64,000 bases of DNA, taken from positions 34,658 through 98,657 of the forward strand of contig JAJRXD010000081.1 in assembly GCA_024276465.1 (NCBI GenBank). Reading direction: 5' to 3'. Position 1 is the first letter of the stretch. Every line of letters begins with the position of its first letter. Positions 1 through 9,149 of the stretch are shown piece after piece. The notes beneath the pieces are model-generated. The model made no database searches, was not told where the DNA came from, and worked only from the letters and a program-made list of their open reading frames with translations. The translations under genes and the position numbers were made by a program. Origin of the DNA: Deltaproteobacteria bacterium. GTDB taxonomy: Bacteria > Desulfobacterota > WTBG01 > CAIYCZ01 > CAIRTM01.

Positions 1-84
1 AGCCGCAGACAAAAAAGCACAGGCACATAGTAAAGCAGCAGCAGTAATGTTGTTTTTCTCCGCGGAGAATAATTTCTGTCTGTT
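1..84. other. Intergenic edge of window
   Basis: No gene is visible. The segment contains a short stretch around the word ctccgcggag that resembles the degenerate dispersed repeat seen elsewhere in the window. It lies downstream of the minus-strand glycosyltransferase gene. Confidence 0.4.
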
Positions 85-1179
85 TTATTCAGGGGCAGAC
101 ACCCTGTCATATAACTGAACGGTTTGTGAAGCTATATGAGACCAGTCTAAATTGTTTTCTGCAAATGTACGGGCTGACAAACCGCGTTTTCTGCACTTGT
201 TCGGGTCACCGGTCAATTCAAGAACAGCTTTAACCATCCCGTCAACATCGCCCACTGGTAACAGGTCTGCAAAATCCTCTCTTGTATAATCCGGCATGCC
301 TCCGACACTGTTTGTTACAGCAGGCAGACCGCAGGCCATGGCTTCAAGAAGGGCGTTATTGGCTGTGCAGTCTAACATGGGCAGCAAAAGCACGCTGGCA
401 TTCTGATAAAGACCTCTCAGCTGTTCATCGGACAGACCTGAATGCCAGGAGACCTGCCTGTGCCGGGCAATCCGGGAAAAATCCGGGTTGTTCTGCTTTT
501 TTTTCAGCACAAGCATATCAAGCCTGATACCCGGATCATGTTCAAGGATTTTATCCACGACCAGCGCAAGAGTTTGCACGTCCCGAAGCCATGTCCCGGA
601 AAAAACACAGCGCGGAGCACGCTGCTTTTTTTCTTCCCACAGATTTTCACCTGCTGGCATGAAAAATGTTGTGTCAATGCCATGGGGAATGAAGTAAACC
701 TGTCCGGGCAGCACTTCTTCAAAAAAATCCTTTTCCCTGCTGCTCAGCACGATTAATGCCCGGAGGGCTTTAAGAATATCCCTTTCATGGCGTCCGGAAC
801 GCCACAGTCCTGTTGGCTGGTGCACAGTACCGATGAGGGCACCCCTGTGCCTGAACAGCAGCCCGGGCAGAAGGGTAAATGTTCTCTCAGTATAAAGAAC
901 ATGGATAATATCATATGAGTTATACATGGAATGAAAGGCACATTTTATCTCAGTCATCAGACCCTGGAGGGTATAAGTATGGCTTTTTTTAATCTTTCTG
1001 AGGATTGGATTGAAAGCCTGCTCTATGATATGTGATACATGTCCGGGCCTGTAAATGCTCATGGTCTTTGTGTCATGCATTGAAGAGATATAATCACACA
1101 AAAGATCATATCCGCTGTGGCTTCCCATCCATTGAAATTTTTCCTTCAGCCAGCAGACCCTGTATTTGGATTGTTTCAT
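85..1179 (-). CDS. Glycosyltransferase family 4 (GT-B fold)
   Basis: A 364-residue protein with the two-domain GT-B layout of family 4 glycosyltransferases, which move a sugar from an activated donor to a growing glycan in the cytoplasm. The donor-binding C-terminal half carries PHGID near residue 165 and the conserved block LLEAMACGLPAVTNSVGG near residues 278-295, the E-x7-type phosphate and ribose binding region. Length is normal for the family. It is the most downstream minus-strand gene of the polysaccharide locus, 220 bases after a broken methyltransferase gene. Donor and acceptor cannot be told from the sequence. The family call is firm. Confidence 0.88.
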   Translation of the reverse strand: MKQSKYRVCWLKEKFQWMGSHSGYDLLCDYISSMHDTKTMSIYRPGHVSHIIEQAFNPILRKIKKSHTYTLQGLMTEIKCAFHSMYNSYDIIHVLYTERTFTLLPGLLFRHRGALIGTVHQPTGLWRSGRHERDILKALRALIVLSSREKDFFEEVLPGQVYFIPHGIDTTFFMPAGENLWEEKKQRAPRCVFSGTWLRDVQTLALVVDKILEHDPGIRLDMLVLKKKQNNPDFSRIARHRQVSWHSGLSDEQLRGLYQNASVLLLPMLDCTANNALLEAMACGLPAVTNSVGGMPDYTREDFADLLPVGDVDGMVKAVLELTGDPNKCRKRGLSARTFAENNLDWSHIASQTVQLYDRVSAPE

Positions 1180-1204
1180 GGTAGTTTTTGTTCAGGAAAT
1201 GCAA

Positions 1205-1411
1205 AACTCATATTAACCACAGACTCACACAGACAGAAATGCATCTGGCAGCTTTGCTGCATAAAAAGACTGTAAAGGAGCGGGTAGGCCTGTCGCGCCG
1301 TAGTTCAAAAGAACGAAAGAAGGTCACCCGCTCTTTTGTCCGCGTGAGTCTGTGGTTTGAAAAAGTGATTGTTGCTTTTCTCTGCGCTTCTGCGGTGAAT
1401 CATTTTTTCAG
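1205..1411. repeat. Dispersed degenerate intergenic repeat, copy 1
   Basis: The segment shares long blocks with 22217-22405: aactcatattaacc at its start, cacacagacagaaa, cagctttgctg, aaaaagactgtaaagg, cccgctctttt and a block ending gagtctgtggttt followed by an A-rich run. The same tail recurs near 2122-2163 and 13995-14028. An open frame across this segment is not considered a gene. The repeat runs into the end of the neighbouring methyltransferase gene. Confidence 0.7.
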
Positions 1412-2092
1412 TTTTGACAAAAATGCTGTTCCTGCTGTTTGCAAATTATAATAAAAGAACTTTAAAAAGCTTCGTTTTTTTGCCGGCTTTCTCAAAAGAG
1501 CAGCGCCCCAGACAACTTCCCTGTCATTAAGGTTACTGTTGTTCAGCTGTAGAATGTTGTAACCATGATTTTTTGCAAACCTGTCTGCAGCATATACAAT
1601 CCCCTCATACTTGGGATCATTTTCTCTATAGTCATGACAGAAAACATAGCTGCCCGGCTTTAACCTGGAATGAACTATTTCCAACTCTTCTAACACCGCA
1701 CTGTAGGAATGCTGAGCATCCACTATGGCAAAATCAACCGGCTGGGAAATTTTATTTAAAAATTCCTTCAGGGATTCAGGCAGGCTGCCCTGAATTAATT
1801 CTATTTCAGGATTGTTTTTAAAATATGAATCAGATTCACTCAAGTTTTGTAAAACTTCAGGAAGATCAAATGAGGCAATTTTGCATTTGGGCAGATGATT
1901 CATCCTGATAAGGTCTGCCATAAACCTTGTTGTTTGTCCTTTAAATGTTCCTGTTTAGATGATCAGCTCAGGCTGGCTGATGATAACCATCTGTCCGATT
2001 ATCATTTTTTCAATATATCCGATCGACCCGGGATTGTGGGTCATTTCAGGAAATTGAACAATGTCTGATATATGTTGAGATTCTAACTGCAT
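1400..2092 (-). pseudogene. SAM-dependent methyltransferase, interrupted by an in-frame TAA
   Basis: Read from an ATG at 2092 the frame encodes 45 residues, meets TAA at 1957-1955, and continues open in the same frame for about 185 more residues to 1400. The stop falls inside methyltransferase motif I: the residues before it are PELII and those after are TGTFKGQTTRFMADL, so the expected Glu (GAA) appears as TAA. Later motifs include IASFDLP, VDFAIVDAQHSY and a C-terminal VWGAALL. A start at 1921 would lack the SAM-binding loop and is unlikely to be functional. The gene sits between a GT4 gene and a sulfotransferase, suggesting a former or still active role in glycan methylation. A sequencing error cannot be excluded. 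Confidence 0.8.
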
Positions 2093-2121
2093 TGTTATCT
2101 CAATAGTTTAAAATTTTTACC

Positions 2122-2163
2122 GTCCGCTCTTTTGTCCGCGTGAGTCTGAGGTTTCAAAAAAGC
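2122..2163. repeat. Dispersed intergenic repeat, short copy 2
   Basis: The block cgctcttttgtccgcgtgag followed by tctgaggtttcaaaaaag is nearly identical to 1330-1366. It overlaps the last codons of the neighbouring sulfotransferase gene, so the repeat may have supplied that gene's present 3' end. Confidence 0.65.
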
Positions 2164-3146
2164 TTATAAAATTTTTTAAACGGATACAGGATTGGATTAA
2201 GCACATTCAGTGTTTGACTGAATATCTGCTGAATATTCTTATGTTTAATATGATAGCCGTATTTTTTAAGGTTGTTTTGTGTCATGTGCTGTATTTGTAA
2301 AATATCAATCAACTTCAAATTCTTATTTGCTGAATCATTTGAACTCATAATTGTTTTTGCTGTCACATTATTTTTCCACTTCTCTTTAGTAAGTATGACC
2401 TTCTCAGCCTGGTCTTTATATTTGTTCAGCCTGTCAGACTGAAAATCAATTTTAAGGAATCTGCACAGCGCACCCATCTCTTCCTCCAGATTTGTAACTA
2501 AATTTTCATATTTTAAAACATGAATTCTGTCAGGATTCTTTTTTAGAAAGTTTTCAAATGCTGATATTGCTTTATTCCACTGAGCAGCGAGTATCCGCAC
2601 AGAATAATTTTTTTCCTGAGGAATGTTTTTTTTTCTTGACTGAATTACACATGATGGCTCCCGAACCATTGCAACAAAAGAGGCTGAAGGATAGAGGGCT
2701 GAAATAGTCTCAATGGCAAGAAAATGCCCCGGGGTTTTTTCCAGCCAGCGATAATCATTGTTTCCTGACCTGTTTACCTGTTTATGAAGAAGAGAGCAGA
2801 CAATAATTTCAAATAATGTTTTAATACCAAGAGCATTATTCTCAGATGCTGCAAGAATCTTTTTTTTTATCTGTTCTGAGAATTGCAGTTCAATCATCTG
2901 TTCAATTGCAGAAAAAACCTGTTCAAGGCAGGATCTGATAATATATCCGTTTTCATTTTTTTTAATATGTCTGAAAATAATGGTAAAAAAATGTGTCTCA
3001 GGAAAAGTAAAAATGCCCTGCTGAGTAGCCAGCAAAGACTGCAGAAGTGTTGTGCCAGAGCGCGGACAGCCGACTATAAAAACCGGATCCTGGGGCAGCG
3101 CTGTCTTATCAATATCAATTTGATCAACAAACAGCATGTTAACCAA
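2154..3146 (-). CDS. Sulfotransferase family protein
   Basis: A 330-residue cytosolic sulfotransferase-like protein, expected to move sulfate from PAPS to a hydroxyl, here probably a glycan or glycolipid. The 5'-phosphosulfate loop is GCPRSGTTLL at residues 26-35, and the 3'-phosphate site is visible as MVREPSCVIQS near 160-170 (Arg162, Ser170). The start overlaps the end of the upstream gene at 3139 by 8 bases, which points to translational coupling. It belongs to a group of three sulfotransferases between 2.1 and 6.8 kb. The acceptor is unknown. Confidence 0.86.
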   Translation of the reverse strand: MVNMLFVDQIDIDKTALPQDPVFIVGCPRSGTTLLQSLLATQQGIFTFPETHFFTIIFRHIKKNENGYIIRSCLEQVFSAIEQMIELQFSEQIKKKILAASENNALGIKTLFEIIVCSLLHKQVNRSGNNDYRWLEKTPGHFLAIETISALYPSASFVAMVREPSCVIQSRKKNIPQEKNYSVRILAAQWNKAISAFENFLKKNPDRIHVLKYENLVTNLEEEMGALCRFLKIDFQSDRLNKYKDQAEKVILTKEKWKNNVTAKTIMSSNDSANKNLKLIDILQIQHMTQNNLKKYGYHIKHKNIQQIFSQTLNVLNPILYPFKKFYKLF

Positions 3147-3993
3147 AAACCTTTCTTAAAAACCGCTCTGCTCTCAGGCAGCAAAGCGTGCTAAAAGATG
3201 CCCCTGGCTTTTCAATATGGTGCAGGAAACTCTCCACCATGGGTTTGTTGGAAAAGAGCCCTTTTTGTTTGAAGTCTGACAATATTTTATGCAGTTCGTT
3301 TTCATTATGTTTATCATAGTCTGCATAGTCCGGGACTTTCCATCTGCGGTCATCCCCCAAATGAAATCTAAGATGCAGGTCTTTAAAGATATCAAAATGC
3401 TCTGAATGACAAATCAGGTTTGAAATCAGAACCCGGCCTATCCAGTTTGCACCAATACATGCTTTACCCAAATTAAATTTTGGATAAAGGCTTCTCTTAA
3501 AAACAAAGCAGTCATGACCTGGATGCGGATGGCCAACCTCAGCATACATGGACTCAAGCTGGTCTGTGCTGTGCTCTTTAGAGATCGTTCGCCTGTTAAT
3601 TGTGAAAGCATCAAAACCCGACTCAATAATATTCTTAACAGTTATGTAAAAACAGGGTTGAAGGGCGATATCAGCATTTGTATAAATAAGATACTCTGCA
3701 TCAGTTGATTCGTATAAACGGTCAAGAATATCTTTTATCAACGGCAGCTTACGGTCTTTGACAAACGTGCCAATGTCTGAAACAGAACGTTCCAGATCAG
3801 GTGTTAACTTAAAGCCTTCAGGGACAATGGCCCGGTCTTCAGGATATTGAGCGGAATACAAAGTTACCCCAACAAGATTTTTTGCAAACTCACGGGCAGC
3901 ACTCATAGTTTTGAAGGTAACAGGCTGTGCTTCAAAAAGATCTGAGGATTCATCAGCAAGAACCGGGTTTATGATGTGGGATATTTTTATCAT
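3139..3993 (-). CDS. Polysaccharide-locus protein, possible GT-A-like transferase
   Basis: A 284-residue protein of uncertain family. Residues around 105-112 read IYTNADIAL, like the DxD-type nucleotide-sugar motif of GT-A glycosyltransferases. A later block has GHDCFVFKRSLYPKF and GANWIGRVL, reminiscent of the acceptor and catalytic half of such enzymes. There is no signal peptide or membrane segment. The 8-base overlap with the downstream sulfotransferase suggests one transcript and a related job. A role in glycan synthesis follows from context. The GT-A assignment is tentative and needs a profile search. Confidence 0.6.
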   Translation of the reverse strand: MIKISHIINPVLADESSDLFEAQPVTFKTMSAAREFAKNLVGVTLYSAQYPEDRAIVPEGFKLTPDLERSVSDIGTFVKDRKLPLIKDILDRLYESTDAEYLIYTNADIALQPCFYITVKNIIESGFDAFTINRRTISKEHSTDQLESMYAEVGHPHPGHDCFVFKRSLYPKFNLGKACIGANWIGRVLISNLICHSEHFDIFKDLHLRFHLGDDRRWKVPDYADYDKHNENELHKILSDFKQKGLFSNKPMVESFLHHIEKPGASFSTLCCLRAERFLRKVFG

Positions 3994-4104
3994 TTTGTTG
4001 AAGATCAGGTATTTACCTCACGAGAATAGTTTCTCGGGACTTTTTCAAACAAGCCACACCCCAATAAAAGCAATTTAAAGCTTGTGGCCCATTTTTTGTC
4101 ACAC

Positions 4105-4962
4105 TTATTGTTTATCCATTGATATACTATCAGGCATACGGATTCCCATTGATTCCGCCTTTTGCCTATATCGGATGATACGTTCCTGGCAATATTCTAA
4201 TTCAGCAAAATTATTAATATCTTTTTTCTTTTGGTTTCGCTCATTAATGGAAAATCCAATAATACTTTTTGTTTCTTTTGTGGCTTTTATTCCTAACTTG
4301 TTGAAAAAATTTAAAACAAAGTCATAGCTATTCAAATCTTTTAAACGCACCTCGTAGGTTGGAACATTAGGATAGTCTCTTTTAAACCTTTGTGCACGAG
4401 CTTCAATGTCAACTAAATAGGCTATGCAACGGTCATATTGATCCATGTCAGGATAGGATCCTGCACAAGCAATTGCGGCTGTTTTAGCATTGGGGACAAT
4501 CATCCAATCAGACCAAACCTTGTTTGTTGGGGAAAAATAACCAAGTTCAATAAAACTTTTGAGCACGGCTGCCATCTCTCGCCTCAATATAATAACTTCA
4601 GTTTGTTGAAAGTCATTTAAAACAACATCGAAAAAGGTTTTAATAAACATATGACTTGTGTCACAATAGATTTTTCCATCAGGGTTTTTTTTTAATGTGC
4701 GCTTTATTGCTTTGCACTTAATCTTACGTTTTTTAAATGATTCAGAATAGGATGCTTGAGCCACTGCTTGAAGGTATTCACCCGTCATAGTGGGATTTGC
4801 TTCATGAAAACTAACCACATTTTCAGCTGTTCCTAACAGTGAGGCCAGATAATTAGATCCTGATCGTCCAGGATTAATGCAAAAAAAAAGTCTGTGACTT
4901 ATTGAGAGGCCACAGGGAAGTTTAAAGAGTTTTTGAAACAAACTTTGTATTTTAATAAACAT
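4105..4962 (-). CDS. Sulfotransferase-like protein
   Basis: A 285-residue protein whose N-terminal region has the P-loop-like motif NPGRSGSNYL at residues 30-39, matching the 5'-phosphosulfate loop of PAPS sulfotransferases. A second match, VIILRREMAAVLKSF, lies where the 3'-phosphate binding strand is expected. The two sites agree in order and spacing with the family. It lies 15 bases downstream of a GT2 gene on the same strand, so the two are probably cotranscribed. The sequence differs clearly from the sulfotransferases at 2154 and 5898, so it is not a recent duplicate. Confidence 0.78.
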   Translation of the reverse strand: MFIKIQSLFQKLFKLPCGLSISHRLFFCINPGRSGSNYLASLLGTAENVVSFHEANPTMTGEYLQAVAQASYSESFKKRKIKCKAIKRTLKKNPDGKIYCDTSHMFIKTFFDVVLNDFQQTEVIILRREMAAVLKSFIELGYFSPTNKVWSDWMIVPNAKTAAIACAGSYPDMDQYDRCIAYLVDIEARAQRFKRDYPNVPTYEVRLKDLNSYDFVLNFFNKLGIKATKETKSIIGFSINERNQKKKDINNFAELEYCQERIIRYRQKAESMGIRMPDSISMDKQ

Positions 4963-4977
4963 TTTGTGAACAAAAAA

Positions 4978-5844
4978 TCAGAAACAGATAAAACGCAATT
5001 GGAATAAATAAGTTAAGCATAACAGATACTCATGCCAGCTTTTAATACGTGACCGTCTGTTTTCGGATTTAAAAACAGAAAAATAATAAGCATTTATTTT
5101 CTTTTTAATATAGTGTATTTCTTTCTTGTCAAGATTATGAAGCAAGTGTCGATTTTTTTTTATAACAGATAGCACCTGATTTAAACGACAGACTAAAGCT
5201 GTACGAGATATGCCTGAAGAATGCAATCTATATACAATCTGTGGGGTTGGGACATGAGCTATGGGGTATCGTTTTGCTAATCTAATTTTAAGATCCCAGT
5301 CTTCAAACAATTCAAGTTGGTCATCAAAATAATTTTCTGCTCGAATTGTCTGCTTCTTAATTAAGAAATTTCTTGGTGAAAGTTCTCTTGAAAAAACTGC
5401 TTTAAAAATATTTCCTTCCAACGGGTTTTTAGTCCCCCAAAACATTTTTTTCTGATTTGTTTTGACTTCCAATACTGAGACTTGCGAATATACCCATTGT
5501 GTCTTTTTAACCTTCATTGTTTTGTACTCAAGTTCGAGCTTCTCCGGTAACCAGTAGTCATCACCGGCAATGAGTGATACATAATTCCCAGCAGCTTTTT
5601 TAAGTCCAGAATTAAAATTTTTAGAAATTCCTATATTCTGGTTGTGGAAAACATATTGTATTAGATGTGGATATTTTTTAGCATATGAAGCAATTATTTG
5701 TTTTGAATTGTCCGTTGATGCATCATCACAAACGATAACCTCAGCTGGTTTTAGAGTCTGAGCCATTATGCTATCCAGACACTCTGAAATATGTTTTTCA
5801 GCATTGTAAACAGGAACAACAATGCTGATCCTTGGATCAGCCAT
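4978..5844 (-). CDS. Glycosyltransferase family 2
   Basis: A 288-residue GT-A glycosyltransferase. It begins ISIVVPVYNAEKHI, followed by VIVCDDASTDNS with the nucleotide-binding Asp pair at 40-41, and SLIAGDDYWLPEKLE, which holds the metal-binding acidic motif. The C-terminal third is basic and less conserved, as is usual for acceptor-recognition regions. It lies between two sulfotransferase genes on the same strand. It probably adds one sugar to the exported polysaccharide; donor and linkage cannot be predicted. Confidence 0.9.
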   Translation of the reverse strand: MADPRISIVVPVYNAEKHISECLDSIMAQTLKPAEVIVCDDASTDNSKQIIASYAKKYPHLIQYVFHNQNIGISKNFNSGLKKAAGNYVSLIAGDDYWLPEKLELEYKTMKVKKTQWVYSQVSVLEVKTNQKKMFWGTKNPLEGNIFKAVFSRELSPRNFLIKKQTIRAENYFDDQLELFEDWDLKIRLAKRYPIAHVPTPQIVYRLHSSGISRTALVCRLNQVLSVIKKNRHLLHNLDKKEIHYIKKKINAYYFSVFKSENRRSRIKSWHEYLLCLTYLFQLRFICF

Positions 5845-5897
5845 TTTTTCCTCACTGTTTCACAATACTGTCTAAAAGTTTGAACATTAATAAAGCC

Positions 5898-6755
5898 TCA
5901 GGAAATGTCAAAGGATAATTTGTTGGTGTTATGCGGGCAGAAATAAAACAATTCTTGAAAGATATTATTTAATTTTTTTAACTGGCTTTTAGGAAAAAAG
6001 TCTTTCCACAAGTCTGATTTCTCAAACGGCTGTCCAATCACATTTGCATCCTCATGTATATATTTTGACATGTCATATTTGCTTAATTTATATTTGTCAA
6101 AAAAAGAACCCAATGCCTTATTCGCATCGGCAAGAATATCCTCATAAACTATACATTTGTTTGAGCTGAGGCTCGAGGCCATATAATGCGTCCTCACAGC
6201 TACTAATAATGCCATTTTTTCAGTATCGTTAAGCCGGGTTTTCAAAAAATATCTATAGGGTTTTAAAATAGGGTGCTTCAAAATTACTTTAGATGCAGTC
6301 ATAAAATCTTTTTCCCCATACCATTTTTGATAGAAATCATTTCGCATTAGTGAGCAAACAATTCCTCGCGGATCTCGCCAAATTCCCCAGAAGTCAACTT
6401 CAGGATATTTAAAATTAAGCCACTCTGTCTTAAAATGGAATTTTGTATCTTTGATCAAATTGATTTTTTTAGCGTCAATTTCAAGAGATGAGCTGTGTTT
6501 GTATACCCAACCTGACTCCAAATAGTTCTTGTCTAAAAAACCTTTTAAAAGGCCATCAATAAATGCTTCTGTTTGTGCTGCCCTTTTATCAGGCGACCAT
6601 ATCTCCAACTGGGTTCTCTGTATCTCTGTACGATTAAATGGCTGAAAAAGTAAATTAATTTTGGGATGTTTGGCAAGAAGTTTAGCCACCAGAGAAGAAC
6701 CGCAACGGTCAAATCCGACCAAAAACACTATTTTTGTTTTAGAGGAGTGAGGCAT
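5898..6755 (-). CDS. Sulfotransferase family protein
   Basis: A 285-residue protein with the PAPS-binding loop GFDRCGSSLV at residues 14-23, where Cys replaces the more common Ser of the PRSGT motif. The expected 3'-phosphate motif FWGIWRDPRGIVCS lies in mid-protein. The C-terminal region contains KYDMSKYIHED and EKSDLWKDFF, like the nucleotide-covering segment of the family. It is the third sulfotransferase in 5 kb of the polysaccharide locus. Substrate unknown. Confidence 0.82.
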   Translation of the reverse strand: MPHSSKTKIVFLVGFDRCGSSLVAKLLAKHPKINLLFQPFNRTEIQRTQLEIWSPDKRAAQTEAFIDGLLKGFLDKNYLESGWVYKHSSSLEIDAKKINLIKDTKFHFKTEWLNFKYPEVDFWGIWRDPRGIVCSLMRNDFYQKWYGEKDFMTASKVILKHPILKPYRYFLKTRLNDTEKMALLVAVRTHYMASSLSSNKCIVYEDILADANKALGSFFDKYKLSKYDMSKYIHEDANVIGQPFEKSDLWKDFFPKSQLKKLNNIFQELFYFCPHNTNKLSFDIS

Positions 6756-6802
6756 TAATAAAATTTAATACTCGCAATTTAGATATTTGCATTTTAGAAC
6801 AC

Positions 6803-7753
6803 TTATCCCTGAATAAGAAGTTCATAAAAATCAAAAACAGTGGACCGAGCCCCAAATCCTTCTTTGTTGGATATAAGTCCTTTGTTTAGATAACGCCCGT
6901 TATTTTCAGTTGAAATGCCAAAATCAAAATATTTTTTGTCTGTGTAATATTCACTAATTAAATAATCCAATATTAAATCCGCAGCACCATCCTGTTTGCC
7001 TTCATCAGTCGAAGCAATATACTGCGCATGTGCCACCTCAGGACTTTCATAAATAATAACACCCGCTAACATCTTATCTTTTTCAACAGCGGAAAAAAGC
7101 TTAATATTATCCGGAAAGTGCTCCGCAAGCATTTTAATTTCGGTCGCGGTATGAACAGGATTTACATTGTGATATTTTTGCAGTACATATTTTTCGATTT
7201 CCATAAAAGTTTCAAAATCATCACTTTTTATGATCTGAACCCCCCTTTTTTTTGCTTTATTAATGCTCCATTTTCTCCCTTTTGAGTAGGATGTTTTCAC
7301 TTGAAAATTTATCGTCGAAGATACATCTCTGCGAATGAGTTTTGCATTGTGTTTGAACAATGCATACAGATCTTCTTCGGCTGGGATAGAATGGTATATA
7401 TGGGGTATGGCTTTATATATGAGCCTTCTGAACTGCCTTTCACGCAGATATATAATCAGATGATTAAAAATGTCACACATTGTGATCATTTTCATGGATC
7501 TGTCCGTTAGGATCCCACCGAATGTAAGTCCTCCGTGACTGACAAGTTCGCTTTTTTTCTCAGAGGCTGGCAAAACAGCGACAAGTTTTCCTTTAGCATA
7601 AAACATCAATGAGTGATCAATAAAACGATCAGCATGGTAATCCATATATTCCCGACAGAATAAAAACAGACCGTTTTTAGATTTATTTACAAACCCATCC
7701 CACTCCTTTTTCTGCTGTGTTTTGTATCTAACAATTTCAATCATATTTTCCAT
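6803..7753 (-). CDS. FemAB/GNAT-like acyltransferase
   Basis: A protein of about 316 residues resembling the FemAB-like branch of the GNAT fold, whose members move aminoacyl or acyl groups onto cell-envelope precursors and occur in exopolysaccharide loci. Visible blocks are SINKAKKRGVQI, HTATEIKMLAEHFP, AHAQYIASTDEGKQDGAADL and KYFDFGISTENNGRYLNKGL, the last two typical of the acyl-donor binding half. The open frame extends upstream to a TTG at 7777, but ATG at 7753 (or 7744) is a more ordinary start; neither has a strong ribosome binding site. The reaction is inferred from family and locus only. Confidence 0.72.
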   Translation of the reverse strand: MENMIEIVRYKTQQKKEWDGFVNKSKNGLFLFCREYMDYHADRFIDHSLMFYAKGKLVAVLPASEKKSELVSHGGLTFGGILTDRSMKMITMCDIFNHLIIYLRERQFRRLIYKAIPHIYHSIPAEEDLYALFKHNAKLIRRDVSSTINFQVKTSYSKGRKWSINKAKKRGVQIIKSDDFETFMEIEKYVLQKYHNVNPVHTATEIKMLAEHFPDNIKLFSAVEKDKMLAGVIIYESPEVAHAQYIASTDEGKQDGAADLILDYLISEYYTDKKYFDFGISTENNGRYLNKGLISNKEGFGARSTVFDFYELLIQG

Positions 7754-7844
7754 CAATATTTTGAGCAGAATCGACAAATCGTGTTATTAATTTAGAGCTG
7801 TGACTCATTATTCAGATTATAATGCTCAGCTTAATATTAAAAAA

Positions 7845-8579
7845 CTAATGTTTGTTTTTAACTCGGATTGCAATTAAATTATCTGTAATTCCATCATTAT
7901 CAGCCCCTGCCCACCAGTCAAATCTTTTTAAGGAACATATTTCAGCATGGTTCTTGTTGCAGAGACTTTCCCATACTTTAAATGAACGGTTTTTTCGCAT
8001 GATACCACGCTCAATTGTTTTTTTTCCAAAATCGCCACCAATAATGATTATACTATCTTTGTGCATTAACCTCATCAGATTACCAACAGCTCTTTTCCAT
8101 TTATCATCATCGACGATATGAAACATAACCCCAATAGCAGTAATTATTTTAAATTGTTTCCCCATTAATTCATCAGGTAAAGCTGTTGAAATATCCCATT
8201 GCAAAAAATGTACATTAAGTCTTGGATAACAGTTTTTTAAATTATTCAAAGGTGTTTCACAGAAGTCGACACCCCAAATTTCTGATACATTAAAATAAGC
8301 AGTATAAAAATCAATCCAGTGACCTGTTCCTACTCCAATATCCAATACAGTTATACCATCTTCAAGGTTGATATCATTTTCCACCAGTATTTCCATGATC
8401 CCATTTTCCACAAGATTGTAATGGTATTTTGACCAGAACCAAGGCCAACTGGGATTAATTAAAGCTCTTTCATCTTTTGAAACACTGTGAATTTTTTCCT
8501 CAAAAAAACATTGAGGATTCTTTCTGTATTTTGCATATGCTTTTTGTCTAAGCCTTTTGTTGTCAATGTTTTTTTTCAT
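7845..8579 (-). CDS. Class I SAM-dependent methyltransferase
   Basis: A 244-residue Rossmann-fold methyltransferase. Motif I is ITVLDIGVGTGHWIDFY near residues 75-92, followed by IWGVDFCETPLNNL (motif II with the ribose-binding acidic residue), FLQWDIS, and IITAIGVMFHIVDD, where the catalytic or structural motif IV is expected. No membrane segment is present. Its place between the FemAB-like gene and the ketoisomerases suggests methylation of a sugar or terminal residue in the exported glycan, perhaps chain capping. Substrate not predictable. Confidence 0.84.
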   Translation of the reverse strand: MKKNIDNKRLRQKAYAKYRKNPQCFFEEKIHSVSKDERALINPSWPWFWSKYHYNLVENGIMEILVENDINLEDGITVLDIGVGTGHWIDFYTAYFNVSEIWGVDFCETPLNNLKNCYPRLNVHFLQWDISTALPDELMGKQFKIITAIGVMFHIVDDDKWKRAVGNLMRLMHKDSIIIIGGDFGKKTIERGIMRKNRSFKVWESLCNKNHAEICSLKRFDWWAGADNDGITDNLIAIRVKNKH

Positions 8580-8732
8580 GGATATCCCAATTTGACTATT
8601 ATATTTCTATTTTGAAGCAGTGAAAGTTTAAAAAGGTCAAATTTTATTTGTTTTAGCAAAATCTATGAAATGTATTAACAACTTAATCCTTTGATTTCTA
8701 TACAAGATGTAGCACCATAAGGCGAATTTAAA

Positions 8733-9149
8733 TCAAAAAGCGCTTAACTTATCTTTCAAGAAATAATTATAGTTTCGGTAATAATCATCTTTATCATATG
8801 GCATTGATGCCAGCACCAGGCATACCCCGCCGGATGAGAAGTTATCCAGTTCTCGCCAAATCATCCGGGGAATATATAAACCAGTATATGCGCGGTTAAG
8901 ATTAATCCTTTTTCTCTGCTGTCCATCATCTATAATAACATCAAAGCTCCCCATTACAGAAACAAGCATCTGATGTAATTTTTTATGGGCATGGCCTCCG
9001 CGGCTTTCACCTCCTGGAACATCATAGAGATAGTAGACGCGGGCAATATCAAATGGTACTTGTTTATATTGTTCTACAGGAGTAATTGCCCCCTCCTTTC
9101 TGTAAATTTTGGGCAGCTCTATTATTTTGCAGTCGTCAATTGTTTCCAT
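8733..9149 (-). CDS. FdtA/QdtA-type dTDP-sugar 3,4-ketoisomerase, second copy
   Basis: A 138-residue cupin of the FdtA/QdtA (WxcM C-terminal-like) family, which turns dTDP-4-keto-6-deoxyglucose into the 3-keto sugar on the way to 3-amino-3,6-dideoxyhexoses. The core RGGHAHKKLHQMLVSVMGSF keeps the active-site pair His53 and His55 and ends in DVIIDDG. The start ATG directly abuts the stop of the upstream paralogue, so the two are translated together. An aminotransferase of the expected partner family lies at 20214-21322. Whether it makes the Fuc3N or Qui3N precursor cannot be told from the motif alone. Confidence 0.86.
   Translation of the reverse strand: METIDDCKIIELPKIYRKEGAITPVEQYKQVPFDIARVYYLYDVPGGESRGGHAHKKLHQMLVSVMGSFDVIIDDGQQRKRINLNRAYTGLYIPRMIWRELDNFSSGGVCLVLASMPYDKDDYYRNYNYFLKDKLSAF

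Noticed and set aside
1188..1451. Plus-strand 87-residue frame
   Set aside because: It lies in the dispersed repeat and has no protein features or ribosome binding site.
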